From: Nocardia wallacei
GTDB lineage: Bacteria > Actinomycetota > Actinomycetes > Mycobacteriales > Mycobacteriaceae
NCBI RefSeq assembly: GCF_029868745.1
Contig: NZ_JARWOP010000207.1
Span: forward strand, 1 to 63,969
Direction of reading: 5' to 3'
Length of the DNA: 63,969 nucleotides
In this document: positions 1 to 8,499 of the stretch, one piece after another
Position numbering within the stretch: the stretch's first letter is position 1
Layout of the letters: the number at the start of each line of letters is the position of its first letter
Program-made: the position numbers and the translations under genes
The notes under the pieces: model-generated
Told to the model about the DNA's origin: nothing
The model's database searches: none
What the model saw: only the letters and a program-made list of their open reading frames with translations

Positions 1-110
1 TGGAGGCGCAGGTCGAGCGCCGTCCTCCCCCCCCCGCCCCCCCCCCCCCCCCACACCCTTACCCCCCCCCCCCCGGCGGCCCGGGCCCACCCGCCCCCCC
101 CAACCCACCA
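1..110. other. C-rich low-complexity edge
   Basis: The first ~110 bases consist mostly of C runs broken by single other bases. No gene or structure can be read here. Position at the very edge suggests a poorly resolved contig end rather than biology, although a genuine C-rich tract cannot be excluded. Confidence 0.5.
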
Positions 111-142
111 CGGGGCCGCCACCCCGCACCCGAGAGGAACCA
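111..142 (+). promoter_or_regulatory. Hairpin plus conserved start leader (SAS/ESAS-like, copy 1)
   Basis: Stem CGGGG (111-115), loop CCGCCA (116-121), stem CCCCG (122-126), then CACCCGAGAGGAACCA (127-142), four bases before the ATG of the helicase gene. The same hairpin loop and leader recur before many other genes of this prophage. The leader contains the ribosome-binding purine core. Confidence 0.7.
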
Positions 143-146
143 GATC

Positions 147-1793
147 ATGAGCGCGTTCGCGCCCACCCCCGAACAGCTGCACATCCACGACCTGTTCCGC
201 ACCGGCGGGCCGATCCGCGTCCGCGCCGGGGCAGGTACCGGCAAGACCACCACCCTCACCCAGCTCGCCGAGATCGTCCACGAACAGCGGCGCGCCGGCC
301 TGTACCTCGCGTTCAACAAGGCCATCGCTGAGGAAGCCAAATCGAAGTTCCCCCAGGCGATCTCGGCGTCAACCGCGCATTCGCTGGCGTGGCGCAACAT
401 CTCCAACACGCGGCACGCACCGCTGTTGGACCGGATGCGCACCGGCGCGCGGATCCCGATCGGCGAGACCGCCAAGCGGTTGCGCGTCGACCGCTGGACG
501 ACCAGCGTCGGCGACGGTGGCGCGCTCACCGCGTACGAGGTCACGCGCCACGCCCTCGCAGCGGTCGACCGGTTCTGCAAGTCCGCTGTACCGGAGCTGA
601 CACCGCGGCACGTCGGCAAGATCCCCGGCCTCGACCACCGCGACGTTCACGGCCAGCTCGTCGAGTTCGTTTTTCCTGTCGCCCAGGCGATCTGGGCCGA
701 CCTCCAGGATCCGCGCGGTGAGGCGGTCGCGTTCGGCCACGGGCACTACCTGAAACTGTGGGCTCTGGAGCGGCCCAAGATCGGCCCCGAGGGCGGCGTG
801 GTCTTCCTCGACGAGGCACAGGACACCAGCCCGGTCCTCGCGGGAATCATCGACGATCAGACCCACCTGCAACTCGTCGCCGTCGGCGACCAGGCGCAGG
901 CCATCTACGGCTTCACCGGCGCCACCGACTACATGACCCAGGCCACCGACTCCACCGAGGGCCGCCTCACCCAGTCGTGGCGATTCGGCGAGACGATCGC
1001 CGACGCCGCCAACGTGCTGCTCGACCGCCTCGGTGACGATCTGCGACTGACCGGAAACCCCGGCCGCGCCAGCATCGTCGACTACAGCGCGACAGGCCTG
1101 CGCGTCACCCTGACTCGCAGCAACGCGACGGCCATCGAGTGCGTGATGGCCGCCCAGGCTGCCGGGCGCAAGGTGCACCTGATGAGCGAGAACCGGTACG
1201 CCGTCCAGTTCTGCGATGACGCCGAACTGCTGATGGACCCGAACCGGCCGCGCTGGAAGAAGCCGCGCCTCGCCGACCTCGCCGCATTCAAGGACTGGGA
1301 CCAGGTCGTGCAGCACGCCAACGACTCGACCGACTCCGCGGACTGGAAGGTGCTCGTCACCCTGATCGACCGCTACTCGACCGCCGAGGTCCGCACCGCT
1401 CTGGCCGGTGTGGTCACCGAGCGGCAGGCCGACCTGGTTGTGTCGACCGCGCACAAGTCGAAGGGCCGGGAGTGGAGCAGCGTGCACCTGGAGACCGATA
1501 TCGCCGAATACGTCGAGCAGGCGGCCGACGGCGTCGCCCAGGCCGAGGCGTGGATCGCCGCGGGAGGTCGGCTGCGATTCGATGCCGACGGCAACGAGGT
1601 CCCGAAGCACGTGCACGAGTGGCGAGTACGCCGCTCCAACGATGGCCAGACGCCGGAGGAAGCACTGCGACGCAGCCAGAAGCGGCTCAAGGACGAACTG
1701 ATGCTGGCGTACGTGGCCGCGACCCGCGCGCAGAACGTGCTCAACCCCGGCGCTCTGGCGACCGCGCCCCGAGCGCTGGAGGTGGCGGCGTGA
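147..1793 (+). CDS. UvrD/Rep-like superfamily 1 helicase
   Basis: This 548-residue protein has the superfamily 1 helicase set: Walker A GAGTGKTTTL near residue 28, Walker B VVFLDEAQD near 218, a GDQAQAIYGFTGA motif III region near 245, STAHKSKGREW near 432 and the C-terminal motif VI region YVAATRAQN. It would unwind DNA with ATP and could act in phage replication or recombination. The ATG at 147 has AGAGGAACC as ribosome-binding site. At about 550 residues it is shorter than host UvrD (about 700 or more) and lacks a recognisable nuclease domain. It heads a short rightward cluster with the next two genes. Confidence 0.85.
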   Translation: MSAFAPTPEQLHIHDLFRTGGPIRVRAGAGTGKTTTLTQLAEIVHEQRRAGLYLAFNKAIAEEAKSKFPQAISASTAHSLAWRNISNTRHAPLLDRMRTGARIPIGETAKRLRVDRWTTSVGDGGALTAYEVTRHALAAVDRFCKSAVPELTPRHVGKIPGLDHRDVHGQLVEFVFPVAQAIWADLQDPRGEAVAFGHGHYLKLWALERPKIGPEGGVVFLDEAQDTSPVLAGIIDDQTHLQLVAVGDQAQAIYGFTGATDYMTQATDSTEGRLTQSWRFGETIADAANVLLDRLGDDLRLTGNPGRASIVDYSATGLRVTLTRSNATAIECVMAAQAAGRKVHLMSENRYAVQFCDDAELLMDPNRPRWKKPRLADLAAFKDWDQVVQHANDSTDSADWKVLVTLIDRYSTAEVRTALAGVVTERQADLVVSTAHKSKGREWSSVHLETDIAEYVEQAADGVAQAEAWIAAGGRLRFDADGNEVPKHVHEWRVRRSNDGQTPEEALRRSQKRLKDELMLAYVAATRAQNVLNPGALATAPRALEVAA

Positions 1794-1810
1794 TGCGCAC
1801 GGCTCGACTC

Positions 1811-1831
1811 CGTACAGTTGGCGTATGTACG
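1811..1831. promoter_or_regulatory. Inverted repeat upstream of small HTH gene
   Basis: CGTACA at 1811-1816 and its exact complement TGTACG at 1826-1831 are separated by nine bases, just after the helicase stop and 24 bases before the GTG of the HTH gene. It could be an operator for that protein. The arms are only 6 bp, so chance is possible. Confidence 0.35.
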
Positions 1832-1855
1832 ACCAACGAGCGGAAGGACCCTGAC

Positions 1856-2068
1856 GTGATCGACCGCGAGAAGTTGTGGACCGCGCAGCAGTGCGCGGAC
1901 TACATCGGCGTCAAACTCCGCACCTGGCACGGGTACGTGAAGCGGCCGACGAGGGAGAACCCGGCGCCGAAACCGGTCGACAAGATCGGCTCGACGCCCG
2001 TATGGGACAGCAGCGAAGTGAAGGCGTGGCAGGCAGCCAGACCCGGCTCGCCAATCGCCAACCAATAG
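1856..2068 (+). CDS. Small helix-turn-helix (AlpA/excisionase-like) protein
   Basis: A 70-residue protein beginning GTG at 1856 with the ribosome-binding site GGAAGGA nine bases upstream. Residues 8-30 (WTAQQCADYIGVKLRTW) read as a MerR/AlpA-type helix-turn-helix, followed by a wing-like VWDSSEVKAW segment. Proteins of this type act as excisionases or small DNA-binding regulators. It lies between the helicase and a DUF2637 gene. A 6+6 bp inverted repeat sits just upstream. Confidence 0.6.
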   Translation: MIDREKLWTAQQCADYIGVKLRTWHGYVKRPTRENPAPKPVDKIGSTPVWDSSEVKAWQAARPGSPIANQ

Positions 2069-2101
2069 GCCGGCCGCCACCGGCTCACCCGAAAGGAACC
2101 A
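2069..2101 (+). promoter_or_regulatory. Hairpin plus conserved start leader (copy 2)
   Basis: GCCGG (2069-2073), loop CCGCCA (2074-2079), CCGGC (2080-2084), followed by CACCCGAAAGGAACCA (2086-2101) and the GTG start at 2106. The hairpin begins directly after the previous stop codon. Its loop is identical to that of copy 1 although the stem differs. Confidence 0.75.
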
Positions 2102-2105
2102 TCCA

Positions 2106-2777
2106 GTGTCGATCCCTGCCCGGATTGCCGCAGCTGGAACGATCGTGATCAACGTGCTGTCGTTCGCGTTGTCGTTCTACGCGCTGACCGATATCGCGCG
2201 CCGCGCTCACGTCGCAGTGCCCGTCGCGTGGCCGCTGATCGTCGACGGCCTGATCATCGTCGCGACGGTCGCAGTCGTCGCGCTTCGCGGATCCGTCTAC
2301 GCGTGGGTCCTGCTCGTCGCCGGTGCGTCAGTGTCGGTCGCAGGCAACGTCCTTCACGCCGTGTACCCGGAGGGGCCGATTCCGGTGGAGGTCGCGGCCT
2401 TCCTTGCCGTCGTGCCGCCGGTGGCACTCGTGGCGGTGACGCACCTGACCGTCCATCTCGCGCGTCACGCCGCGCCGCTGACTTTTCCGGACATCACAGC
2501 GCATGACCTACCTGACGCGAACTGGGTCGAGCAGGCGCCGGAAGAGTACGTCGAAGGGTTCGCTCCGAAACAGACAGAGCCGACGACGACCGAGCCGGTC
2601 GCCATCGCTGGGCCGGGCGCCGAGCCAGTCCCGGAACCCTCGCACACAGACCCGCGCGAACTGGCCGAAAAGCTGATCCGCGAGACGACCTCGTCGAACT
2701 ACGCCATTGCCGACCAGGTCGGCGTCTCCGAGGCCACGGTGCGCCGGTGGCGAAAGGTCATGGCGCAGCTGCGGTAA
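2106..2777 (+). CDS. DUF2637-like membrane protein with C-terminal HTH
   Basis: A 223-residue protein with about four predicted membrane helices in residues 1-125 (for example IVINVLSFALSFYAL and WPLIVDGLIIVATVAVVAL). An acidic, proline-rich linker follows, then a C-terminal helix-turn-helix (residues about 190-220, NYAIADQVGVSEATVRRW). The membrane part resembles the DUF2637 family common on actinobacterial plasmids and phages, sometimes compared with transfer proteins; no biochemical role is established. The start is the GTG behind the conserved AAAGGAACCA leader. Confidence 0.65.
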   Translation: MSIPARIAAAGTIVINVLSFALSFYALTDIARRAHVAVPVAWPLIVDGLIIVATVAVVALRGSVYAWVLLVAGASVSVAGNVLHAVYPEGPIPVEVAAFLAVVPPVALVAVTHLTVHLARHAAPLTFPDITAHDLPDANWVEQAPEEYVEGFAPKQTEPTTTEPVAIAGPGAEPVPEPSHTDPRELAEKLIRETTSSNYAIADQVGVSEATVRRWRKVMAQLR

Positions 2778-2877
2778 CGGGGCTGGATGCACAGTCGATA
2801 GCCCGGAGTAACGGGGGATGGCGCCCCCAACGAGGGAGAGGGACGCCTGGGATGACAGAGCGGGTGGGCGGATTGCC

Positions 2878-4155
2878 ATGGATATCATAGATGAGTTTAT
2901 TATCCAGTATGTTCGCGAATTTGACTACTATACGCGGGTCGCTAAATTCGTAGAGGGACGACTTGATGAAGCGCTCCATTCCGCTGGCATCAAATGTATC
3001 GTGACAAGCAGGGCGAAGAGTGTCGACCGACTCCGAGACAAGTGCATCAAGCGAAATAAGAAGAGGGAATATCCGTCGACTGAAGCGATACGAGCAGACA
3101 TACGCGACCTAGCCGGGGTCCGCGTCGCCCTTTATTTTCCGGGTCAGCGAGATGAAGTAGACCGCATTATATCCAGACTCTTCAATTTGATCGGAGAGCG
3201 GAGAGAGTTCCCTCAAATAGGCAAAATTGATGAGTCGAGCGAAGGCGGCTCGAGCCGTAACAAAAATCGATTCTCCGGATACTCCGCGCTGCACTATCTA
3301 CTTCGGATAAAGGACGAGGATCTATCTGCCGCAGATACAAGATACAGTTCAGCGCAGGTGGAGGTGCAAGTCGCTTCAGTTCTCATGCATGGCTGGTCAG
3401 AGGTCGAACACGATCTGGCCTACAAACCATTGCAGGGGGACCTATCCGCGGAAGAGGTCAAGTTGTTGGACCAACTGAATGGGTTGGTTCATGCTGGAGA
3501 AATTGCTCTGGAGCAGTTGCAGCAGGCGGGCCAGAAGCGAGTCGAAGAGAGCACGCGCCCATTTGCATCCCACTTCGAACTCGCAGGCTATCTCCTCAAC
3601 CACGCCCGAGAGATCGGAATAGATACTGTCAGCGAAACGGAGCTTGGCCAGGTTGACGTACTTCACAGATTTGCGAAACGTCTTGGCATCACGACTCCAG
3701 GGGAGCTGAAGATATATCTCGCCCATGTCCACGAACGAGTGGAACAGAGAGCGCTTGCAGAACAAGTCATTGACGCGATACTGCGCGAAGATCCTAATCG
3801 CATTGAAACACTGATAGAAGTTTTTGCGCCCTATAAGGCTGGCGACAAAGACGCGATGCTCGGAAAAATCGGTGAGTTTGTACTCGCCTGGTCCAGGCTA
3901 GAGCAGTATCTCGATCGTCTCGCGCCAGGATCAAAAAGCCCCATTAAAGCTCTGATGATGCTTGAGACAAACCGTCGCGTCGATCCTATTCTCTTGTCTG
4001 AGATTCACAATTTACGTCGACTGCGAAACCAGATTGTCCACAGTAGGATTGACCTGAACCTGGACTCTATTTCGAACGAATTGGATAGGCTAAATGCCGT
4101 AATTGAACGTGTTCGCGAACTGCTTGATGGTACGGATGGAAGTGGCGCACACTAA
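2878..4155 (+). CDS. RelA/SpoT-family alarmone synthetase fused to HEPN-like domain (cargo gene)
   Basis: A 425-residue protein. Residues about 40-185 carry the RelA/SpoT synthetase signature: SRAKSVDRLRDK near 44, DIRDLAGVRVALYF near 74, GYSALHY at 134 and EVQVASVLMHGWSEVEHDL near 162, which should form the (p)ppGpp or related nucleotide pyrophosphate site. No HD hydrolase domain is visible. The C-terminal part (about 320-416) is helical and holds R383-N-x3-H388, the R-x4-H arrangement of HEPN ribonucleases. The gene is visibly AT-richer than its neighbours, stands alone on the + strand and converges with the tail genes, all typical of cargo. The ATG at 2878 is chosen because the composition changes there; an upstream in-frame ATG at 2818 is possible. 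Phage-borne RelA-like proteins such as Phrann gp29 and CapRel act in anti-phage defence, so that role is inferred here. Confidence 0.75.
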   Translation: MDIIDEFIIQYVREFDYYTRVAKFVEGRLDEALHSAGIKCIVTSRAKSVDRLRDKCIKRNKKREYPSTEAIRADIRDLAGVRVALYFPGQRDEVDRIISRLFNLIGERREFPQIGKIDESSEGGSSRNKNRFSGYSALHYLLRIKDEDLSAADTRYSSAQVEVQVASVLMHGWSEVEHDLAYKPLQGDLSAEEVKLLDQLNGLVHAGEIALEQLQQAGQKRVEESTRPFASHFELAGYLLNHAREIGIDTVSETELGQVDVLHRFAKRLGITTPGELKIYLAHVHERVEQRALAEQVIDAILREDPNRIETLIEVFAPYKAGDKDAMLGKIGEFVLAWSRLEQYLDRLAPGSKSPIKALMMLETNRRVDPILLSEIHNLRRLRNQIVHSRIDLNLDSISNELDRLNAVIERVRELLDGTDGSGAH

Positions 4156-4181
4156 TCGTGGTACGCCACAGCCTCCAAACC

Positions 4182-4925
4182 TCACAAGTCGTATCCCTCG
4201 ATCCAGTCGATCGCTGGCGACCGGTACTCCGCGCCGAACAACGGATAGTTGCCCTCAACGATCAGACCCCACCGGCGATTCGTCGCGCCGGAAGGCACGA
4301 CGTTGCCGGTGTCCGGCCATGTGAGGAACGAGGTGCCGTTGCGGTACGCGGTGAACAGGTTGCCCACGCGCCGGAACTCGATCTGGTCAGTGGTCGCGAT
4401 GTTCGTCGGCGTCGACGCACGCTGCGTTTGCCCGGTGCTGCCGGTGGATACGCCGGACGTCGGCGGTAGACCGCTCTGCGTGACGATCGCGCAGCCCGTT
4501 CCCGTCGTGACGACCAGGTAGCACATGGTCGCTGCGCCGAAGGTGTCCGCGACCGACAACACGAGGCCGGTGCAGTTGTCGGTGGCGAGGTTCCCCACCG
4601 GTGCGATCAGCTGCGCACGCACGCCGTAGTTGTCGGTCTGGAGTCGGCCGCTGTTCGACCCGCCCTGATAGCTGGCCCAGTTCCCGGCGCGGCCGTCGCC
4701 GTTGCCCATCGTCTTCATCTGGGCTCGGCTGGTGGCGATCTTGGGCGAGGCGTTCCGGTCGGTCCGCCAATCGCCACCCAGCGAGGCCGAGTCGGCTCGG
4801 TTGAGGTCATCGCGGTACGCGGCGCCGGCCTGCCAGATCAACGCGTCGCCCGCGTAGATCCGCGACAGCGCCGCGTCACCCGCGTACACCTTGGAAAGGG
4901 TCGCGTCACCAATGCGTTGGGGCAC
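4182..4925 (-). CDS. Minor tail protein with jelly-roll-like domain
   Basis: A 247-residue protein starting GTG at 4925. The N-terminus has a repeated YAGDAxLSxIYAGD pattern, and the rest (residues about 38-247, from DDLNRADSASLGGDW) resembles the concanavalin/jelly-roll domains seen on tail tips of actinobacteriophages, which often bind cell-surface sugars. It is the last gene of the leftward structural operon and converges with the RelA-like gene. A receptor-binding role is inferred. Confidence 0.55.
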   Translation of the reverse strand: MPQRIGDATLSKVYAGDAALSRIYAGDALIWQAGAAYRDDLNRADSASLGGDWRTDRNASPKIATSRAQMKTMGNGDGRAGNWASYQGGSNSGRLQTDNYGVRAQLIAPVGNLATDNCTGLVLSVADTFGAATMCYLVVTTGTGCAIVTQSGLPPTSGVSTGSTGQTQRASTPTNIATTDQIEFRRVGNLFTAYRNGTSFLTWPDTGNVVPSGATNRRWGLIVEGNYPLFGAEYRSPAIDWIEGYDL

Positions 4926-4928
4926 AGG

Positions 4929-6101
4929 TCACCCCACGATCCCGTACCAAGTGGTCGACGGACGGCCGGACCCGAGCGCGTCGTACTGCGCCTGCGTCAT
5001 CTTCACCAACGTGATCACCGTGCCGTCGCTGCCGACCTTCGCGTCGACATCCTGCTTGCGCACGGCGTGCCCGTTCGCTGTCGGCGCCGGAACGGTCGGC
5101 GAGCTGGCGAAGGTCTTCGCCCCCGAGATCGTCTCTGTGCCAACCAGATGCACGACCGCCGAGTCGTCCGCCTTTGCTGCGATCGCTGAGGCGTTGGCGG
5201 CCTGGGCTCGAGCATCGGTGTAGTACCGATTCGTCGAACCTTCCGGCACAGCGTCGGTGCTGCCCGGACTCGGCGATATCTCCGTGAAGGATGAGCCGCC
5301 CCACCGGTACACCTTGTTCGAGTCCAGGGCGATGTAGATCTTCCCGGTCTCTCCAGTGCCCGGAAACGCTCCCGTGCTGGCGAATTCGAGAACATCATCC
5401 ACGTAGCTCGGCAGCTGAGAGGCCGGCACTTTGCCGCTCTCGTCCAGCGCTGCGTACCCGTTCGCGTTCCCCTTGTTCGCCGCGCGTTCCCGCGCGTTCA
5501 GTGCGTCGGTGATCGCACCGGTCGCCGACAGCTTGGACTGCGAGAGTCCGCCATCCGCGACATGGTCGTTGGTGACGCCGTTGGGCGCGATCGAGATGAC
5601 GCGGTTCTGCGACAGGTCGCCGCCGCCGGTCAGGCCCCCGGCGCCGCTGACGCTGCGCGTCGCAGGGACACCGCCCGCTGCTGCGTCGGCAGCGGATTCC
5701 GCTGCGTCAGCGGCTGATTGGGCAGCCTCGGCGGCCTTCGCCGCCGCTGTGCTGGCAGCCGTCTCGGCTGCGTTGGCCGCCTGCCATGCTTCGGAGACGA
5801 CGCCGGGAGGCTGGGGCTCGTACTGGCTGAAGAGCGGGGTCAGCCGCACCGGTGTGGGCTCGTCGGGGATGACGATGTTCTTCGGCGGGCGCCAGATGCC
5901 GAATCGCAGCATCACCTTGGCCGGTCCGGGATCCAGGTCTGGGCTTGTCATCTCGCCGTCGACGACCTGGATGACGATGCGGTTCGTCGTCGTAGCGCCC
6001 GGACCGTCCGCATCCGGGCTGACCTCGGGGCGCCAGATCTCGACGGAGCCGTTCACAGGGTCATCAGCGATATCGTCGAACTGGTCGAAAAGTACGGTCA
6101 T
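4929..6101 (-). CDS. Tail fibre / tail appendage protein
   Basis: A 390-residue protein. Residues about 105-145 are an Ala-rich segment of the kind that forms a trimeric coiled coil. They are followed by fibre-like segments (GGLTGGGDLSQNRVISI, DALNARERAANKGNANGY, ALDESGKVPASQLP) common in tail fibres of Gram-positive phages. It follows the small gene at 6,098 with a 4-base overlap and precedes another tail-tip gene by 3 bases. Adsorption is the likely role. Confidence 0.65.
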   Translation of the reverse strand: MTVLFDQFDDIADDPVNGSVEIWRPEVSPDADGPGATTTNRIVIQVVDGEMTSPDLDPGPAKVMLRFGIWRPPKNIVIPDEPTPVRLTPLFSQYEPQPPGVVSEAWQAANAAETAASTAAAKAAEAAQSAADAAESAADAAAGGVPATRSVSGAGGLTGGGDLSQNRVISIAPNGVTNDHVADGGLSQSKLSATGAITDALNARERAANKGNANGYAALDESGKVPASQLPSYVDDVLEFASTGAFPGTGETGKIYIALDSNKVYRWGGSSFTEISPSPGSTDAVPEGSTNRYYTDARAQAANASAIAAKADDSAVVHLVGTETISGAKTFASSPTVPAPTANGHAVRKQDVDAKVGSDGTVITLVKMTQAQYDALGSGRPSTTWYGIVG

Positions 6102-6421
6102 CGCGCGACCTCGAAGCTATAGCCGCCGAGTGCTTGAAGGGCGAGAAAGTGGACGCCGTTGACGTAATCCGCGGTGTCCGGGGTGTCGTGCAGCGTGATG
6201 CTGCCGCCAAGTTTCCGCACCGATGGCAGCGCACAGGCTCCGGATTCGGTGGCAGGCACAATGCACACCTCCGCGCCCTGATGCGCATATTCCTTCTGGA
6301 CCCAGATCGTGACGTACCGGTACTCCTGCCCGGCGAATTTCATTGGAGGGTCGAGCTGATAGCAGCGCGCCGGGCCAGCGAAACCGCCGACGTCCGCCCT
6401 GTGCAGGGTTGCGGAAGCCAT
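6098..6421 (-). CDS. Small tail-region protein, function unknown
   Basis: A 107-residue protein of beta-rich appearance with no recognisable motif. The ATG at 6421 has GAGGAG five bases ahead. It overlaps the following fibre gene by four bases (ATGA), so it is translated within the tail-tip operon. A minor virion part is likely. Confidence 0.5.
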   Translation of the reverse strand: MASATLHRADVGGFAGPARCYQLDPPMKFAGQEYRYVTIWVQKEYAHQGAEVCIVPATESGACALPSVRKLGGSITLHDTPDTADYVNGVHFLALQALGGYSFEVAR

Positions 6422-6422
6422 G

Positions 6423-7022
6423 TCACTCCTCAGTGATGTATTCGAGAACAGAAATGCAGCCCGCTGCCCCCGCAGCACCAGCACCTCCACCGCCGCAGGG
6501 GAATCCGCCGACAGCGCCGCTGTTGCCGCCGCCTCCGGATTGAAGCCACTGCCACAGCCACGGGAGGCTGGTGTTGGCCGGGACGCGGCCTGAGCCGCCA
6601 CCTACCGATTCCGCCCCGGCGCCTCCCCCACCAGCGGCGAGTAGCCGCACTACGCCGGAGGTGGCGGTCTCCCCATGTTGGCCAGCGGCGCCTCCGGCTC
6701 CGCCGCGCATTCCAGCGACTAGGCCGCCGAAACCGCCGCTATTGCCGCCGCGCCCGCCGGGTGCGGTGAGGAGATCACCGAACTGGGAATCCTCTCCGTC
6801 GCTGCCGTTGTGGCCTCCGGCGCCGACGATGGCGGGTACTGATTCGGGCAGTTCTGAGCCGCGGAGACGTGTGCGCAGAACCGCAGCGCCGCCGCCTCCC
6901 CCAACCGTGGCGTTTCCGGAGCCGCCGCCACCGCGAACCAGAAGGTCGATCGCCAGCACACCGGGTGGCCGGACCCATAGCCCTGACGTTGTGTAGACGT
7001 GCAGTGCGGTGACGGTGGTCAT
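6423..7022 (-). CDS. Glycine-rich tail appendage protein
   Basis: A 199-residue protein. After a short beta-like N-terminus (TALHVYTTSGLWVRPPGV) the chain is dominated by Gly runs and ends in a hydrophobic tail. This matches the glycine-rich domain proteins of tail tips and fibres, whose poly-Gly II sandwich can bind surface ligands. It overlaps the upstream, larger glycine-rich protein by four bases and shares its character, suggesting two related parts of one appendage. Confidence 0.6.
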   Translation of the reverse strand: MTTVTALHVYTTSGLWVRPPGVLAIDLLVRGGGGSGNATVGGGGGAAVLRTRLRGSELPESVPAIVGAGGHNGSDGEDSQFGDLLTAPGGRGGNSGGFGGLVAGMRGGAGGAAGQHGETATSGVVRLLAAGGGGAGAESVGGGSGRVPANTSLPWLWQWLQSGGGGNSGAVGGFPCGGGGAGAAGAAGCISVLEYITEE

Positions 7023-8014
7023 GTCATGTGCTCGATGACGAATGCGATGCCGTTGCCGCCAGGCTTGCCTGGAGTCGAGGCGGTGACGCCTCCACCCCCT
7101 CCTCCTCCGCCACCACCAGGAAATGCGCCGGTGCCGGCCTGCCCGGCGTCGTCCACGGAGCCACCGCCGCCACCCGCACCCGTGGCCGCCCAGGAACTCG
7201 GGGCGGAGCCGTCGGCGTCGGGTATACCGCCCCGCGAGATACCGCCCGCGCCGCCTTGGGATCCGGGCCAGATGTCGTTGCCGCCGCCTCCACCGCCTCC
7301 ACCGCCGCCGTTGAGGCTGTAGGGCGAGACTGAGTTGGCACCGGCGGTCGAGGTGACTGGCTGTCCGACTGCGCCTCGGCCGCCGTCTCCGCCGGGGATC
7401 ATGCCGACGCCGCCGGGGCCGCCGGGCGATCCGGAAGTGGTGAATGTGGACTGTCCGCCAACACCTCCCCCAGCGAGCATCGCGTTCGTACCGGATCCGA
7501 TGTAGGTGTTGCCGCCTCCAGATCCGGCCAGGCCGGACGATGGTCCGCCGTCGCCGTGTGCGCCGATCACGATGGGAATCGGCGAGTACCTGCCGTCCGG
7601 TTCCTTGTCCAGCATCGCCGACGGGACGACGAAGTGGGTTTCACCTGCACCGCCGCCACCGCCGCCGCCGCAGCGCTTGTCGGTGAGGACATCCCAGCGA
7701 CCGGACCCACCACCAGCGCCCGCAGCGATGAGAATGAACTCGATCGCAACGATGTTGGGGCCGGGATAGTGAAGACCGTTGCTGGTGTAGACGACTGATT
7801 CGCCTTGCAGGACAAGCTGATTGAAGCGCTCCGTCAGCGTGTTGATGCTGTGGCTGTGGTCGGTGATCGTAGGCAGCTGTCGCACGAAGTCGTCGTTCAC
7901 CGTCGAGGTGATCGCGGAGAGGACGTTGTCGAAACCGCCGAGGATCGCCTTGATGATCAAGCCGAACGGAACGGACGCGGGGTCTACGTGTGGTGGTGGG
8001 ACGAGTCGGCGCAT
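7019..8014 (-). CDS. Large glycine-rich minor tail protein
   Basis: A 331-residue protein. Residues 1-75 look helical and virion-anchoring. From about 75 on (QGESVVYTSNGLHYPG) it reads like the glycine-rich domain of many actinobacteriophage minor tail proteins, with Gly tracts of up to ten residues. The gene lies between a membrane protein of the lysis region and a second glycine-rich protein. Host-surface contact is a reasonable inference. Confidence 0.65.
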   Translation of the reverse strand: MRRLVPPPHVDPASVPFGLIIKAILGGFDNVLSAITSTVNDDFVRQLPTITDHSHSINTLTERFNQLVLQGESVVYTSNGLHYPGPNIVAIEFILIAAGAGGGSGRWDVLTDKRCGGGGGGGAGETHFVVPSAMLDKEPDGRYSPIPIVIGAHGDGGPSSGLAGSGGGNTYIGSGTNAMLAGGGVGGQSTFTTSGSPGGPGGVGMIPGGDGGRGAVGQPVTSTAGANSVSPYSLNGGGGGGGGGGNDIWPGSQGGAGGISRGGIPDADGSAPSSWAATGAGGGGGSVDDAGQAGTGAFPGGGGGGGGGGVTASTPGKPGGNGIAFVIEHMT

Positions 8015-8017
8015 CGT

Positions 8018-8416
8018 CTACACCTCGTCAGCGATGGTCAGTGGGACCTGAGGGATGCTGTCGGCGTCAGGCCGGCTCCGTGCCCAGGCGAGCAGTTGGC
8101 GGACGTAATCGAGGGCGACCCGGTAGCGAGCACGCAGCGCGTCGATCACGTTGTGCAGGTCGCGGACTTCGTTGCGCAGGGCGTCTACGTCGTCGCGTAG
8201 CGGCTGAACGATGGACTCGAAGTCGGCGCGCTGGGAGTCGAGGAGCGTCTTCAGCCGTTCGTCGGCGAGCCGCTCACGCTCGATGTCGTCGTCGGCCGAG
8301 GCATTGCGGGTCTCGGCTTCTGTCTTGGTCCGGGCGGCGTGCCAGACGCCGAGTGCACCGGCCAGCACGCCCACGAGGCCGATGATTTCTTTGAGGTAGG
8401 GGGCGATGGCGCTCAC
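8018..8416 (-). CDS. Membrane-anchored coiled-coil protein, possible second holin
   Basis: A 132-residue protein from GTG at 8416, with GAGGAG five bases upstream. Residues about 8-27 (LKEIIGLVGVLAGALGVWHA) form one membrane helix, followed by a long charged coiled coil (residues 35-110). It lies just downstream of the holin and lysin genes, beyond a terminator-like hairpin. Single-span proteins of this shape often accompany holins in actinobacteriophages; it may instead be a tail-associated membrane protein. Confidence 0.5.
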   Translation of the reverse strand: MSAIAPYLKEIIGLVGVLAGALGVWHAARTKTEAETRNASADDDIERERLADERLKTLLDSQRADFESIVQPLRDDVDALRNEVRDLHNVIDALRARYRVALDYVRQLLAWARSRPDADSIPQVPLTIADEV

Positions 8417-8443
8417 CGGTTCTCCTCTTTCGGGCAGCACGAC

Positions 8444-8477
8444 GAAGGCCGCCTCTGAACAATCAGGGGCGGCCTTC
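8444..8477 (-). terminator. Terminator-like hairpin after holin gene
   Basis: GAAGGCCGCC(T)CTGA and TCAG(G)GGCGGCCTTC form a long stem with one mismatch and a four-base loop, between the holin stop and the next start. There is no T run, but the stem is strong enough to slow or end transcription of the lysis genes. Confidence 0.55.
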
Positions 8478-8499
8478 GGCGGCCGGGATCAGTTGAGGC

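Noticed and set aside
369..1616. Long open frame opposite the helicase gene
   Set aside because: It is a GC-rich antisense shadow with no motif; the sense frame carries all helicase motifs.
7080..7320. Tandem GCC/GGC-rich repeats as a minisatellite
   Set aside because: They encode the Gly runs of the tail appendage protein and need no separate explanation.
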